Of a DNA stretch of 64,000 nt, positions 23,044 through 34,822 are shown piece by piece; position 1 is the stretch's first letter, and each line of letters opens with the position of its first letter. The notes under the pieces were generated by a model that was not told the DNA's origin, ran no database searches, and saw nothing but the letters and a program-made list of their open reading frames with translations. The stretch is from Lobosporangium transversale (Eukaryota > Mortierellomycota > Mortierellomycetes > Mortierellales > Mortierellaceae). The stretch is from positions 248,001-312,000 of the forward strand of contig NW_019028996.1 in the NCBI RefSeq assembly GCF_002105155.1, in the 5' to 3' direction. The position numbers and the translations under genes are program-made.

Positions 23044-25698
23044 ATGACAACCATATTTGACCTTCCACCAGAGTGCTTGGAATATATTGTTTTTCAGCTG
23101 AAATCTGATACTGCCACGTTAGCAAAGCTCCTTCGCGTCAGCCATCTATTCTTCAAAATCACTGTCCCCGTTCTCTATGCAGATCCATTCTCAACTTGTC
23201 TGTACTCGTCACGACCCAAGTTGCATAAGGTCCTTCTTGACTCTGCAGCTTTACCACCCAAAGCTGTCCACCATTTTGATAACCATGGTATCAGCAGCAG
23301 TCCAGTGAGCTTTTCGACCGAATCCTTTCTGGAACAAGCCCAAAGGCAACGTGGCCACCTGACTGCTAATGGAAATCACTGGACGGGCGCCCAACCGGGA
23401 GCTGCTCTGTTATCATCAGAGCAATCATCGACAGCAGGAACACCGGTATCAGCTATGCCACTACCACCATCAGCCATAGCAACATCAACGACAAAGTTAA
23501 ATGATGTTTCCAAGATCAAGCGCATCACAAAGGCCCCTCCTCCAATCCCAACACTATCATCAAAGCCCCATAGATCAATAGTCCCACAAAAACAGCGATA
23601 TACCATGTGTCGATATCTCGATTCGCTTGCTGCTTTTGACGGTCAGATCTGGATGGTCTATGCGGCACGGACCATGAACCAGCACAAGTGCAAGCATCTC
23701 ACAGCTAAATTCTATCTTCATATCCAAATGACCATCCTAAAACAATCTGCTCACCGTATTCAATCCATGGTCCTCCTACCTGGGTTTATCTCCCCCATTT
23801 TGCCGTTCGCAAGCAAAATGAGGGCACTAACGCGGCTACAGCTTGCAGGCGCATATAATAATTCCGAGCTAGATCATCTGATTCAGCTCCTCCGAGCACG
23901 ACAAGGGTTCGGGACAATACCCGGCGCAGGTGGGCCGGGATTGGGAGAATGCAATTTACCACAAGTCATTGTGTCGGTACCGAAAAGAAAAACATATCCC
24001 CTCCATCTTCACAATAGCCAAAGTCACAACCATAATCACGACGATGGCCATGGCCATGATCAACAGTATCCTCAAACGGAGGCCCAGCTCGCTCAACATA
24101 CTCGACTTCAATTGCTACAATTGATCCATGCGATGGGTCAGCCCGTTGCTCTGGACACAACTCCCTGCCAGGATTTCTCGCTCATCAGCGATAATATTAG
24201 CTGCCATGTCTTGGAACGACTTTCCAAGTTCAAGCACATCCTTGGGTTCTTAGAGGGGGACCCAAACAAGTTCTTGAGTCGCTGTAGGGCACTTCAAGAA
24301 CTAGATTTTGCTGCATTTGACCGAAATGTGTTCTCATGGGCAGAAGCTGAAAAAAAACAGTGGATCCAATATACAACAATGCTGTCAGGAGCTACTGTCT
24401 CTGAGCTCAGTTTAAGCGACAGTAAAGATAGGGTCCTAAACAGCCATGAGATGAACCAAAAGAGGTCAGATATCCTCCCCACTACTTCAGTAATACCAAC
24501 AACAACTTTGACCATACATTCGCCATTATCTTCATTTGTGCCCACACCACCGACATTAGTGCAACTCAAGGTGGTTCGGTTGCTTGTTTCAGAGTGGGTG
24601 GCGGGAAGGATCCTACAATCGCTTTTGTATTCATTCTCGCACAGCTTGGTGGATGTTTTCTTCCATGTGAACGACCATTCACAACTACGACATACTCTCT
24701 GCCCAGATACAGTGGCTCGTCTTGAAAGCGAGGCTACTCCGGACATTCCATTCTGCATCGATCATCAGTTTCAATTACCCAATCTTAGAAAATTACGAAT
24801 GATCCGGCTCACGAATGCTATTAGCATTGGTCCAAATGCCTTTGAGGGCTGTCCCAACTTGGAGAGTATTCATATCAGTGGGGACATTGTCTGCGGACCA
24901 AATGGTTTAGACGTCTTCCGAATGCCTCGGTTGGAGCTGTTGGAGCTCGGTAGTGGTACAGCCCATCATTTCCGGTTCGAATCATTACAACATTCTCCTC
25001 TGCTCAGATCACTTGCACTCCGTGACAATACGCTTTATGAGACCCCGCCCATTGGGTCGATGTCTCTTTCACCCATCCCTTGGACATGGACACTGGATTA
25101 TTTGGGTATTATCCAGATGTCCGGAAGACCTGCTTCTCATTTCCGCTTTGAGTGGATACGGTGCTGTCCGTCCTTAAAGACTCTTGTCGTAGACGGTGTG
25201 GCACCAGAGGCATTACGCCCTAATATGGATGATGTAGCCAAAGGTAGATGCGGCACTCAGCTACAGACTTGTGAGCTACAAATATACATAAAACAGGAAT
25301 TAAACAAGTTTAGGACCGCTAAATTACTGGAGACATACTGCAGCCAAGTTGAACGGCTCAAGTTGACTAAAAAACTTTATGTTCCTGAAACGGATTGGAA
25401 AAACATCGATCTAGGCTTGGCACTGTATGTTTCTCGGAAATTGATTTGCTTGAAAATGCTAGTCGTACAGTTGGGCCACAATCAGATACTGGAGACAGAG
25501 ATGGAAAAATATGGGTTGGTGAGGGGGATGTCCCGCCAAAATACGACTATTTGGTGTCCTTCTTTAAGACTCAAAGAGTGTTGGATTGAGATTATGGAAG
25601 CGGGCGAAGGCTGTCGCTTCTTCCGTCAGAAACAATCGTGGCTTTCCCCACTTGAGGAACTGCTCCATTCTGACACCAACCTTGGAAAAGAAAGCTGA
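23044..25698 (+). CDS. F-box protein with leucine-rich C-terminus
   Basis: Single exon of 884 residues. The F-box is at the very N-terminus (about 5-50: FDLPPECLEYIVFQL...LLRVSHLFFKITVPVLYADPFS). A His-rich segment (HNSQSHNHNHDDGHGHDQQ) sits near residue 330. Leucine-rich segments follow (LPNLRKLRMIRLTN, CPNLESIHISGD, CPSLKTLVVDGVAPE), the usual plan of large fungal F-box/LRR proteins. Likely an SCF substrate adaptor of unknown target. A purine tract of A and G lies directly before the ATG (23001-23042). A 33-nt A run follows at 25709-25741, only 10 bases after the stop codon. Confidence 0.8.
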   Translation: MTTIFDLPPECLEYIVFQLKSDTATLAKLLRVSHLFFKITVPVLYADPFSTCLYSSRPKLHKVLLDSAALPPKAVHHFDNHGISSSPVSFSTESFLEQAQRQRGHLTANGNHWTGAQPGAALLSSEQSSTAGTPVSAMPLPPSAIATSTTKLNDVSKIKRITKAPPPIPTLSSKPHRSIVPQKQRYTMCRYLDSLAAFDGQIWMVYAARTMNQHKCKHLTAKFYLHIQMTILKQSAHRIQSMVLLPGFISPILPFASKMRALTRLQLAGAYNNSELDHLIQLLRARQGFGTIPGAGGPGLGECNLPQVIVSVPKRKTYPLHLHNSQSHNHNHDDGHGHDQQYPQTEAQLAQHTRLQLLQLIHAMGQPVALDTTPCQDFSLISDNISCHVLERLSKFKHILGFLEGDPNKFLSRCRALQELDFAAFDRNVFSWAEAEKKQWIQYTTMLSGATVSELSLSDSKDRVLNSHEMNQKRSDILPTTSVIPTTTLTIHSPLSSFVPTPPTLVQLKVVRLLVSEWVAGRILQSLLYSFSHSLVDVFFHVNDHSQLRHTLCPDTVARLESEATPDIPFCIDHQFQLPNLRKLRMIRLTNAISIGPNAFEGCPNLESIHISGDIVCGPNGLDVFRMPRLELLELGSGTAHHFRFESLQHSPLLRSLALRDNTLYETPPIGSMSLSPIPWTWTLDYLGIIQMSGRPASHFRFEWIRCCPSLKTLVVDGVAPEALRPNMDDVAKGRCGTQLQTCELQIYIKQELNKFRTAKLLETYCSQVERLKLTKKLYVPETDWKNIDLGLALYVSRKLICLKMLVVQLGHNQILETEMEKYGLVRGMSRQNTTIWCPSLRLKECWIEIMEAGEGCRFFRQKQSWLSPLEELLHSDTNLGKES

Positions 25699-25708
25699 AG
25701 CTCTGAAG

Positions 25709-25741
<33 letters not shown>
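25709..25741 (+). repeat. A33 homopolymer tract
   Basis: 33 consecutive A residues ten bases after the F-box stop codon, on the sense strand. It could be a simple-sequence expansion; a processed-transcript tail is unlikely since the upstream gene shows no target-site duplication that I could find. Confidence 0.6.
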
Positions 25742-25744
<3 letters not shown>

Positions 25745-25824
25745 AATCAAATAACCCTTGCCCCAAATGCTTTATGTAAATTATTTTAATGTGAAATAAA
25801 AAAATAAAAAATAAACTTAATCGT

Positions 25825-27639
25825 CTAGTTTACAAGGTCTTCGATGTCCACAGATTCCTTCTCCAAGTTGCTACCGTCTACGTGCAGGTTCTCAATCAAA
25901 GAAGCTGTGCTCTTGGCAAGCGTATCATCGTTCATAATGTCTGTTATTCCTTCTTCCTGCTTGATCTCCACCTGCTTATCCCCATTATTTGCGAAATAAT
26001 GACTCTTGGTCGCTACTTGAGTTGCATCCTCTTCTTCCTTTACTTGTACATCACCATCACCAACCTTGCCCTCTTCCACGTTCTGATCCTGAAGATTCGC
26101 TCTCTCAAGCTGTGTATGGACAGCATGGATCTCTACTTCACCAAAGGGCTCTTCCATTTGCATTTTTACTTCTGTTTTGATTCTTTTCTTTGACATCATA
26201 GCAGAAGGACACCGATCTTGGACAGGGCAGATAGGACAAAGTGGCCCACGTGGCAAACAAAGGACTTGTCCGAACCCGACTAGAATATAATTAATCTCAC
26301 GCCAATGTTCTTTAGGTAACCATGACTGCAATGCCTCACGTGTTGCTTCTGGTCCATCCTTCTCAGTCTTGACCCATCCAAGACGGTTAGCAATACGATG
26401 TACATGTGTGTCTACACCAATTCCTAGGTTTCTATTAGTACAAATAAAGGAAAGTAAAATAAAATAAAATAAGCTGAAATATCCTTTTGAGATGACTAGC
26501 TCATTTTTCCTAATACATAGCTCGTAGCGCTCAATTTCTTTACTTATTCCAGGCAACTTGCAATGTCAAGTAGGCCTATTCAATGTGAATAAAACGAACC
26601 CAAGATGACGTGAGTTTAATGAAGTATGAATCTTTTTTTTTTTTTTTTTTTTTTTTTGAAAATCAAAAATCAAAAATCAAGCCTTCTTTACCATTTTTGG
26701 TCCGACTCCCGGCAGTGCTGTTAATCCTTCTGCAGTATCTGGAATGTCGCCATTATATTGATCTCTACAAATCTTAGCTACCTGTTTCATGAAGATTGTC
26801 TTCTTGTTATGGAATCCCACTGCACTGATGATACTGTTGAGTTTTTCTGAAGGGGCATCTAGTACTGCTTGGATCGTCAATCCACCCTTGAGTTCTTTTT
26901 GCAATCGCCGCACTGCAACAGACGTAACTGTGTCCTTGGTTTGTGAAGACAGCAATAATGAAACGAGTGTTTGGAAGCGGCTCACCTAATTCCATTAAAG
27001 TTAAGAAAATATTGCCTTTGAGTTCGTCTATCTAAGACAAACCGCTTTTTTGTCGTATATTTCTTTTTTTTTTTATACCTCTGGAGGAATCGTTTCTCCA
27101 ACTTCGGCCAGACGTTCACATCCCATAGTATCCACAGGGGCAGGGTTTTGTAGACGAAATTCCCGTAATCGATCCAAAGTGATCTCCCATCCTACAGGCT
27201 CTTTAGTAGCATATCTACTCTTTTTCTTTGCACCAGCTCCTAAACTCCTCAATCCTTGAACTTCTTCTTCTTCTTTGATTTGTTCGGAAGCCATAACTCC
27301 ATTCGCTCGTTTTCTGCTGTTGTTAACACTATTAGCATCATTAGCATTGTTTCGTTTTTCAGCTGCAAGAGCTTTACGATGCTCTTCAGCTTCCTGCTTT
27401 AGCCGCTCTAATGTCTCCTCATCAGGCTCTCCGTCCTCATTCTTGATAATCCTTCGTGTGCTACGCAGTGGGGCAGATCTGGTACCGCGCAGACGACTCG
27501 TAGCTTCCGTGGAAGAAGAGGGCTGCGTTGATCCTCCTTTTGTGCCAGAAGTGTTGTTGCTGTTGGTTGCGGTAGTCCCTAGCTGCTGTGCAGCCTTAAT
27601 TTGAGCCTCGCGTAGCCGAGAACTGGATCGTGTAGACAT
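25825..27639 (-). CDS. NTH1: Endonuclease III homologue (bifunctional DNA glycosylase/AP lyase)
   Basis: Base-excision repair enzyme removing oxidised pyrimidines and cutting abasic sites, in nucleus and/or mitochondria. Exons 27639-27079, 26985-26692, 26575-26544 and 26431-25825 give 497 residues. The third exon is only 32 nt, but it is required: it supplies [10 protein letters not shown] of the family core and corrects the phase from 0 to 2. The helix-hairpin-helix LPGVGPK places the catalytic lysine at K284 and the conserved aspartate at D303 (GVDTHVHR). The [4Fe-4S] loop is complete, C354-x6-C361-x2-C364-x5-C370. A basic N-terminal extension of about 130 residues and an acidic C-terminal tail of about 120 residues flank the core, both low complexity. 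A basic start of the [10 protein letters not shown] type could serve nuclear or mitochondrial import. Confidence 0.92.
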
Positions 27640-28526
27640 TAATCTGAAGGTCTAAAAGATAGTTTGGATGAAGGGGCACAGCAGTCCTCTCCCCTCTCGT
27701 TTTAATTGTTCTCGGACTTGAACTCTGCTAATGACAAAGACAATGGAAAAAAAAACTGACGTGACAACATTCCTGACCTGATTAATGAGACGAATGTCTG
27801 TCGTTCTAAACACTTAGCAATGATAACAGGTTGGTAGAACTCTTTTGTTGAGAAGAATGAATGAGGGGACGTCGGAATATGCACACAACGGACCATTTTT
27901 AAAACAGTCATGCTATGCAATGTGTGGAACATAACTGGGCTTGATTTCGTCAGTGATACGTTTTTGTTTTGGCAGGCCTATCTAAGGCAATCGTCAGATG
28001 ACTGGTAGGTACATTATAGGTAACTTAATTGATAGTGATAGTAACCATTCTTGCAGGGAGTATTTGTTGTGGATGGCAGGACGAGCGCGCTTTTGAGTTT
28101 TACAAACCCGGTTATGTGTTATTGCGAGTGCAAACCAAGAACGAGTCGTGAAAAAAAAAAAAAAGCGGAGCTTGCTGCATGTCCTTACTATTAACTTCTG
28201 TGGTTGCAAGGTGTTGTCTGCGTGGAGGCTCCACTTTTTTCACCTTGAACACAGATAACGCATCTGTGAATCAGGAGCATGGAGTCAGGAATATGTGAAC
28301 GAACAAATTGATAGTGAACTGATCCATCAGAGTATGCATATAATGTTTGGTTGGTTTCAAACATACTTTGCCAGATCTGTTCAGAATATGTACATTACAT
28401 TAATCAAATGAAATGAACGATGCAAAGTCTTGGAAATAGTGTCTACCACCTTTATTTATTTACATGGTGGAGAAGTAGATCAACGATAAACCACGGTAAA
28501 GAAGAAAAAAAAAATAGCTAGCATGT
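27640..28526. other. Intergenic region NTH1-UBLCP1
   Basis: About 890 bp without a supported gene. Upstream side of NTH1 (minus strand) and downstream side of the phosphatase gene. Short ORFs lack coding character. Confidence 0.45.
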
Positions 28527-30420
28527 TTATAGACTCGAGTTCTTGCGATGACTTTTCCAGCCCTTATGATCGAGCTCCTTGAAATCTGATGCTTTACTAA
28601 TGTCCACTAGATATCGTGCTAAATGAAACAGCTCTCTGTCTGTATGGCGCGATACCGCCCCATTCTTGAATGCGCTGATCTTTAAGCCCGAACGGGGATT
28701 CATAGCGAAATTACGCGATCTATTGAAGCATATTCATTTTTACAATAGAAGATAGGAAAACACCTTGTCAAAATTACTTTATACCGTCATGTTCCATTGT
28801 TAAATCAAACCAGATCTTTAAATGGTCTCATGCACAGTTCAACTTTACAGATCATCAATGTGGATGGTATTGCGTGCAGAATACTGCGGGAACTTTGTCC
28901 AGATAATATCAAGAGCCTTGACCTGATGCCTAAATGGTTTTCCGTCCCGTTGACTGAGTACTGAAAACATAGTAGAGATGTCCATCACAAATGAGATCTT
29001 GTAGTCGGGATGTGTCAACAGTCCAATGGTTGTCACTTTTGCCTCTAACGCTCTCCACGATGTCTGAGACCAGATCACAATATCATAGTGCTCATAACAG
29101 ACTGCCAAAAAGTCGTGTAAGCCTGGTCGCATAACCTCCACAAGTGAGTTGTTGAGTGCTTTACAATCAATCAGTGTATAATCAAGATCCAATACAAGCA
29201 ATTTCTTTCCTGGGCGCAGCTCATTCATGATATTGATTTTGCACTACATGAAACATAGCATTGTATATAAAAAAAGTCAGATATTGTTGACAGAAACATC
29301 TTGCACTCCATAAATGAAAATTAAAATATTTTTATCTACCTTGGAAATAGTGCTCTTGAGACTTTTCTGGTTTTGAGCCATACTAGCAAATGCCTCGTCG
29401 TCTGGGGTATAATCTTCATCCAAGTCATTGAGTACATCCGGCATTACCTCGGGGGCTTTGATCACTTTTGCCTCAGGTGTTCCTGTGACACGATAAAAAA
29501 AAAAGATTGCCAGACTGAGCAAGAACAAGGGAAATACCAGCACGAGACCAATCACTGCATGTTTGTATTTATATGAAATACCTACCCATCATCAGGAATG
29601 TTTGGTTATTTTTCAGTGCTAAAGTAGATAGCACCACATGGTCTTCCTACAATTAATAGGATAAGAATTGATCATTATAAGGTGGCCAAAGTAAATAAAA
29701 AAATAAATAAAAAGCTCCGTTTTTAATCTTAATCCACTTGAAACTTACAGGAAACTTTCCTCTAACTAGCATAAGTTTCTGTCTCTTTGGTTCCACATTG
29801 GTTAGCTCCATCTAGAAAAAAAAAATTAAAAAGGCGAGGTGAGACCAGGGGGAAATGCACACTATTATTTCAGGAGTCAAGATTTTATTTCTCTTCTTTT
29901 CCCCTATGTATATAAATTACATATTAACATACCAACTTATTCTTGAGTTCGCCAATAGTGTAATCGAGGTCTACCTCAAAAGGAAGCTTCTTGCCATTCC
30001 TAATATATTAGACAAAAAATTTAACAGATAAAATTCAAGAGTATGTTTAATCGTATATGCTTTCATCTTCATAAAGAAAAAGACTTTAGAAATTTCAGAA
30101 ATTTACCATTGAGCAGTCAAAGAAATGACTCTTTTGTTGTTTCCATTTAGCTCGTCTGCATCCAGAGCAGAAAACACACTCTCCTTGGAAATTGATGGTA
30201 CTAATTCTTCTAGACCCGTGTGTGACAAAGGCTGGTCACTGGAGTCGTCTACACTTTGATCTGTATTGAAAAATCGCTTCACTTGATCAGGAGACATGGT
30301 AGTGGCGATAGTGGTAACTGTGCTCTCTTCAAAAGGAGCAGGGCTTTGAGCCTCACTCTTAGATGCAGAGTTATGGACAAGAGCAGTAGCATTTGGACTT
30401 GTATCTGAATTGGATATCAT
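28527..30420 (-). CDS. UBLCP1: Ubiquitin-like domain-containing CTD phosphatase (UBLCP1 type)
   Basis: HAD-family phosphatase that in animals docks on the 26S proteasome through its UBL domain and lowers nuclear proteasome activity. Seven exons: 30420-30107, 29999-29933, 29811-29749, 29646-29586, 29482-29340, 29243-28849 and 28719-28527; all phases close, 411 residues. A Ser/Thr-rich extension of about 95 residues precedes the UBL (VISLTAQWNGKKLPFEVDLDY...KLMLVRGKFP...FLMMGTPEA). The catalytic DxDxT is D235-L-D237-Y-T, followed by MRPGLHDFL, DIVIWSQTSW, NTIHIDDLSRNFAMNPRSGLKI and a final HKGWKSH-type helix, all in family order. The family is usually a little over 300 residues, so the N-terminal extension is extra. 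Several exons are 61-67 nt. Confidence 0.93.
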
Positions 30421-30992
30421 GGTGGGACTGGTTAACAGATGATTAAGCTCAAGAACAAGGCAGTTACTATGGAAAAGACAATGCAACAACGAGAAAGAAG
30501 AGAAGGGAGAGGAAGAGAGGCCTAATGAATGTAATTGTGTGAAAAGAATGTTTTTGGGGATGGAAAGAAATGCGAAATGCAAAATGAAGAATGGACTAAG
30601 CCTATTTTCCTCCACTTGTCTGTGGTGTGGAGGCGATCACATGTATCCAAGGCTGCATGTCTAAACTCGAGACGCGTTATTGGCTGCGATCCTGGTTAAA
30701 AGCATCCCACGCACGCACACTTTGCTTCAATGAAGAAGCCTGTCTGGTCGTCATCGCTAATGAGTAAGATGCTTTTATCACAGAACAACATGACATATCT
30801 TGGGAATTGATCAACATATTGGATAAAACAAAATTATATTGTAAAAAAGTTCACTATAGTACAATTCTCCTGTCGTTTCATTTTACGACATTCGCGAATA
30901 TATTAAAGTCTATTTCCATGCCATCGGAATCAAAGAAGCGTTCGTCAACTTCTCTGCTTCTTTGCCTCTTTGCTTGTAGAATGCCCCAAGCT
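30421..30992. other. Intergenic region UBLCP1-OXLD1
   Basis: About 570 bp between two minus-strand genes. Contains the UBLCP1 promoter. Nothing else recognisable. Confidence 0.45.
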
Positions 30993-31945
30993 TCATGATC
31001 CCTTCAATTTGCGTTCCAGTTCCAAGAATGCCTTCATGCCTGGATCAATGTCATCTTCAGCATTCTTTGAATTTCCATCACCATCATTTGAACCGTGGGC
31101 TGAAGCGCTGGGTGGCGGCGGAAGACCTGCTTTTGAGATGTCCTCAAGGACTTTCGCAAGCTCACGTTTGTATTCTTGTCGCTCTTCTTCATAAATGTCA
31201 TAGATGCAATGCGCACAACCACTGGTAATGAAAATCATAGGACAGTAAAACAGTAGAACATTAGAACAGTTTAACCTGTTAAGATGGGGTAAAAGTAATG
31301 GCAAAACTCTTTTCGGACTTCTTTTTTAGATCAAGTTCTCCGCAGCCACACAACTTTTGTTGCCGACAAACAGAATTGACAGACACCTTACCTCATACAA
31401 CAATCCTCAGCACCAGGTGGTGTTGGCTTGACCGGTATTTTGAATCCATGGTACATTGTTGACTCGCTCGTTGGCTTGGACAAGCTGGAGACTGATCCCG
31501 TTGCAAATGTAGCAGATCCGGTAGGGACAGCAGTAGGAAGAGTATTTTCTATTTTCTTTGAAGCTGTAGGCAACGTATTGCTGTATCTCTTTTTTACTTC
31601 ACTCTCGGTCGGCTGCGCTGGCGAGGGTGCTGTTAATGGCTGGCCTTTAAAGACATGATCTGTCGAGAGTATCAGAGTTGGATCGGGAAGAGATTGCGGA
31701 GGTGTACGGCGGTTCATGATCTCTGTCCACCACCCACTATAGTTGGGCTTACGCTCCCTTATTGCGTTCCGCCGAGTCTCTAAAATATCATTTTGAGAAT
31801 ATGAGCCAGAGACTGAATCTTTGTCTCTGACATATGAAGTTGTATGTATAAAAAAATGGAATGAGCATGGAAACTGCTGTCTTTTTTGAAATGAAAGGAG
31901 ACGAGTCCATGTTCTTCCGTTGTAAATTCGTAATGAGGATGCCAT
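30993..31945 (-). CDS. OXLD1: Oxidoreductase-like domain protein (OXLD1-like), mitochondrial
   Basis: Two exons, 31945-31392 and 31221-30993, 260 residues. The start MASSLRIYNGRTWTRLLSF, rich in Arg and Ser and poor in acids, looks like a mitochondrial presequence. The short conserved domain is joined across the intron: PPGAEDCC-MSGCAHCIYDIYEEE, the cysteine-rich signature of the fungal oxidoreductase-like family. The donor/acceptor pair is strongly supported because the motif exists only after splicing. Function in the family is poorly defined despite the name; I make no claim of enzymatic activity. The tail (about 60 residues) has a Pro-rich stretch and an acidic Asp/Asn-rich part. Confidence 0.85.
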
Positions 31946-32371
31946 GAGCAATGTATTAGATAGGATCTAAATGTATAATGAAGAATAGCCAATGTGAAAT
32001 CCGTGCTAGCTACTGTCTTTGGGAATCGCCATTGAAATGACTTGTGGATTAATAGAGTGAAAGAAAAGAACGCTGCATCGATAATTTTCAAAGAGCTAAG
32101 CATTTCATTTATCAATTCGCGTTATCTGATTTGCTGCGTGATTTAATACAGGTACCGAATGCAGCCGTGCAACCGTTGATTCCAATTTTGAAATTGAGCC
32201 TCGCACGGCGACCCGAAGCATAACGCCCAAGATGATGTGAAAGATCTACGTAATTCTTAATCGACGATCGAAGGCGTTTGGAATGGATTGTAGGAAAAGA
32301 TTGAAATAAAGCATTTTTATTCCAAGATAAAAAGAAGAAACAACCATTTACACACTTCATATCATTGGCCT
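31946..32371. other. Intergenic region OXLD1-Sec66
   Basis: About 425 bp, A/T-rich, no supported gene. Confidence 0.4.
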
Positions 32372-33358
32372 TTAAGCCGCAGTCTTTTCTTGCTCAGTAT
32401 AGGGAGGTGGGGGTCCTTCCGAATCCTCCGCTGCAGACTTTACAGCAACAGTGGTGTCCTTTTTGGCCTTCACGGCCTTGTTCTGTTCCTTACGTTGTTC
32501 ACGAAGGGCTTGCTTACGAGTCTCCTCCTCTCTCCTGATGGCGAGCTCCTTCTGAAGTTGCTTAGTCTTTTCATGCATAACCTGTTGTTATGTCGATAGA
32601 AGTCGACCAACCAAACAAAAAAAAATTAGTTTCATTTTCATCCAAGATTGTCATTTTTCCCTTCCTAATGACTGAAGTGTCAACATAAATCCTTGATCCT
32701 GCTACAATTAGCTACTTAGCATTACCATCTCACTAGCAGTCTGAAGAATAGTTTGACCCCAACCCTCCTTGAACGTATTGGCCTCCTCGATCAAAGCCAT
32801 AATCTCAGCTTCGAGTTCCTTCTCTGAAAGAGCAAACTGGGTCCAAATATCATCACCCAAGGTTCCTTGCTTGACCAAGTTGGCGAGAACTTGCTTGTCC
32901 TCACGCATCGATAAGACACGGTTAACATCCTCCATAGCACGGCGTAACAATGCTGCAACCAATTGGGTTTCTGTCGCTTCAGGTTCTTCCTGTTGAAGGA
33001 GTGCAATGTACTGGTTACGCGCTACATGCTCACCAAACCAAGGCTCAGCATCGTTGATGGCTATGTTTTAAGAGATGGAGGAAACTCTAGTCAATTGGTG
33101 CTAATCATTAAACAATGAAAAACAATGTTCTATCTCTAGATAATCCTTTGAGTAAGAAGTAAAATTTATGTCGATTCTACTGCCTCAAGGAAAAAAATAA
33201 AAATAAAAAAAAGGTGCAAATGTTGAAAGATGTCTAGTCCATTATTGCCAGCCTCATTTCAACTCACCTAACTTCCTGTTCTTCCAGAAGAAACCAAAGA
33301 TCCTCATGGAGAGGATCCAGCCTCCAATATAAATGACTGCGAGCCAGACTGATCCCAT
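32372..33358 (-). CDS. SEC66: ER translocation subunit Sec66 (Sec71)
   Basis: Non-essential subunit of the Sec62/63 complex in post-translational translocation into the ER. Exons 33358-33268, 33060-32726 and 32581-32372, 211 residues. A single N-terminal helix (VWLAVIYIGGWILSMRIFGFFW) ends in KNRK, then the Sec66 signature DAEPWFGEHVARNQYIALL, and a long helical region with ALLRRAMEDVNRVL and KEGWGQTILQTASE. The third exon is a charged coiled coil (KTKQLQKELAIRREEETRKQ) followed by a Lys/Ala tail ending in a PPPPY motif. Length near the family norm. Single-pass membrane protein with its domain in the cytosol by analogy. Confidence 0.9.
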
Positions 33359-33633
33359 CCTGTTAGTAGTTATTTATATAGATGTAGGAAGTTTGTTAGA
33401 TGCGTTGCTAATCAGAGGGAGAGAGAGGGAGATGTGATTAAGGATGGTTGAAAGGATCAAAATGTTAAGAAAGGAGGATGGGCCCTGGCTCTGTTCTCGT
33501 TTTTTTTATTTTTATTTTTTAATAGCTTCTTTAATTGTGCATTGTCGACTGTTGATTGGCTATAAGCTTCACTTTTTTTTTTGGCTGGCTGGTTGGCATG
33601 GGACTGTATTCTGATATTGACTAATTTGATATT

Positions 33634-34822
33634 CTAAAGCTCGCCCCACTTCATACGTTGTCCGGTTTGAGAACTCTTGATCGCAAGCTGGATGCCGTGG
33701 ATAACCCAAGCTGCCTGCTCGGCTGTCACACTAAGTGGCTCGAGACCCTGGATTGCCCGACTAATATTGGCATAATAAGCACCATACGAACCCTGCTCAC
33801 TATCAATCTTACCCTTCACATGGAGTTGGGTTCCTTCAACCACCAGTAGTGTATCGATATCGCCCCAACAGCTCTCTTTCTCAATACCGTAAGCATTATC
33901 CTTGGGTGTTAATCCCTCTTTTAGTTGATTTTCCTGGACATCCAATCCATATTTCACATATGAACCATTCATTCCAGTCAGACGGAAGCGAGGCGTGGGA
34001 ATTCTAGCCAACATTGCTGCGCCAAGGGTACATCGCAATCCATCTTTGTAATCAAGATGCACTAGGAATTGATCGTCTACCTGGGAAGTCTCGAGCTGGC
34101 GTTGGTTCGACACATGTGCTGTCACATACTCGGGTGTTCCAAAGAGAACCAATGTCTGATCCAGCAGATGCGAGCACAAGTCATAGAGCACACCACTTCC
34201 TTCCTCAACACGACCAGTCTCTCTCCAGCCATTCTTACTAAAATTTCGGAACCGATCAAAGCGCGACTCAAAGCTGACAATCCTGCCCAAGGTGGATTTT
34301 TGAGAGTGGACCAACTTTTGGACAGTTAAAAAATCTGCGTCCCAGCGACGGTTCTGGAAGACAGAAAGAACACGTGAGTGCTGCTTGGCCAGCTTCGCGA
34401 GCAACATGCCCTCTTCAAATGTGATCGTGAAGGGCTTTTCGACAACGACGTGCTTGCCAGCCTCAATCGCCTCTCGTGCAAGGTCAAAATGCAAAACATT
34501 GGGAGTGGTAATAACTACGAGGTCGATATTAGGATCCTGCAACAGCTGCTGGTGCGATTGGTAGACAGATGCGTTGGGATATTTGGAGGAGAGAATATGA
34601 TTTTGTCCTCTACGATTAACAAAGGCCGCAAGGTTTAGGCCAGGAGTAGTGGAGATCAGAGGAGCATGGAAGACTAGCATGTAAGGTATACGAATATAAA
34701 ATGAAGAATGAATATTAGAATTCTTTGTGCCAAACCGCCCGACGTTTAATATTTTGTTTATTACCTTGGGCACTCATGCCAAAGCCAATGACACCGACAT
34801 TGATGGGCGAGGGGGTCGACAT
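33634..34822 (-). CDS. Gfo/Idh/MocA-family NAD(P)-dependent oxidoreductase
   Basis: Two exons, 34822-34765 and 34673-33634, 365 residues. The first exon carries the N-terminal beta-strand and glycine motif (INVGVIGFGMSAQ, about 7-19) of a Rossmann fold; the splice extends it into VFHAPLI. The family signature VVVEKP has E98-K99-P100, the lysine being the usual catalytic residue. The C-terminal beta domain follows (SFESRFDRFR, GVLYDLCSHLLDQ, RFRLTGMNGSY). This pattern resembles the fungal oxidoreductases that act on sugars or inositol-like polyols; the substrate is unknown. No signal sequence, so cytosolic. It is divergently transcribed from Per1 with an 809-bp gap. Confidence 0.9.
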
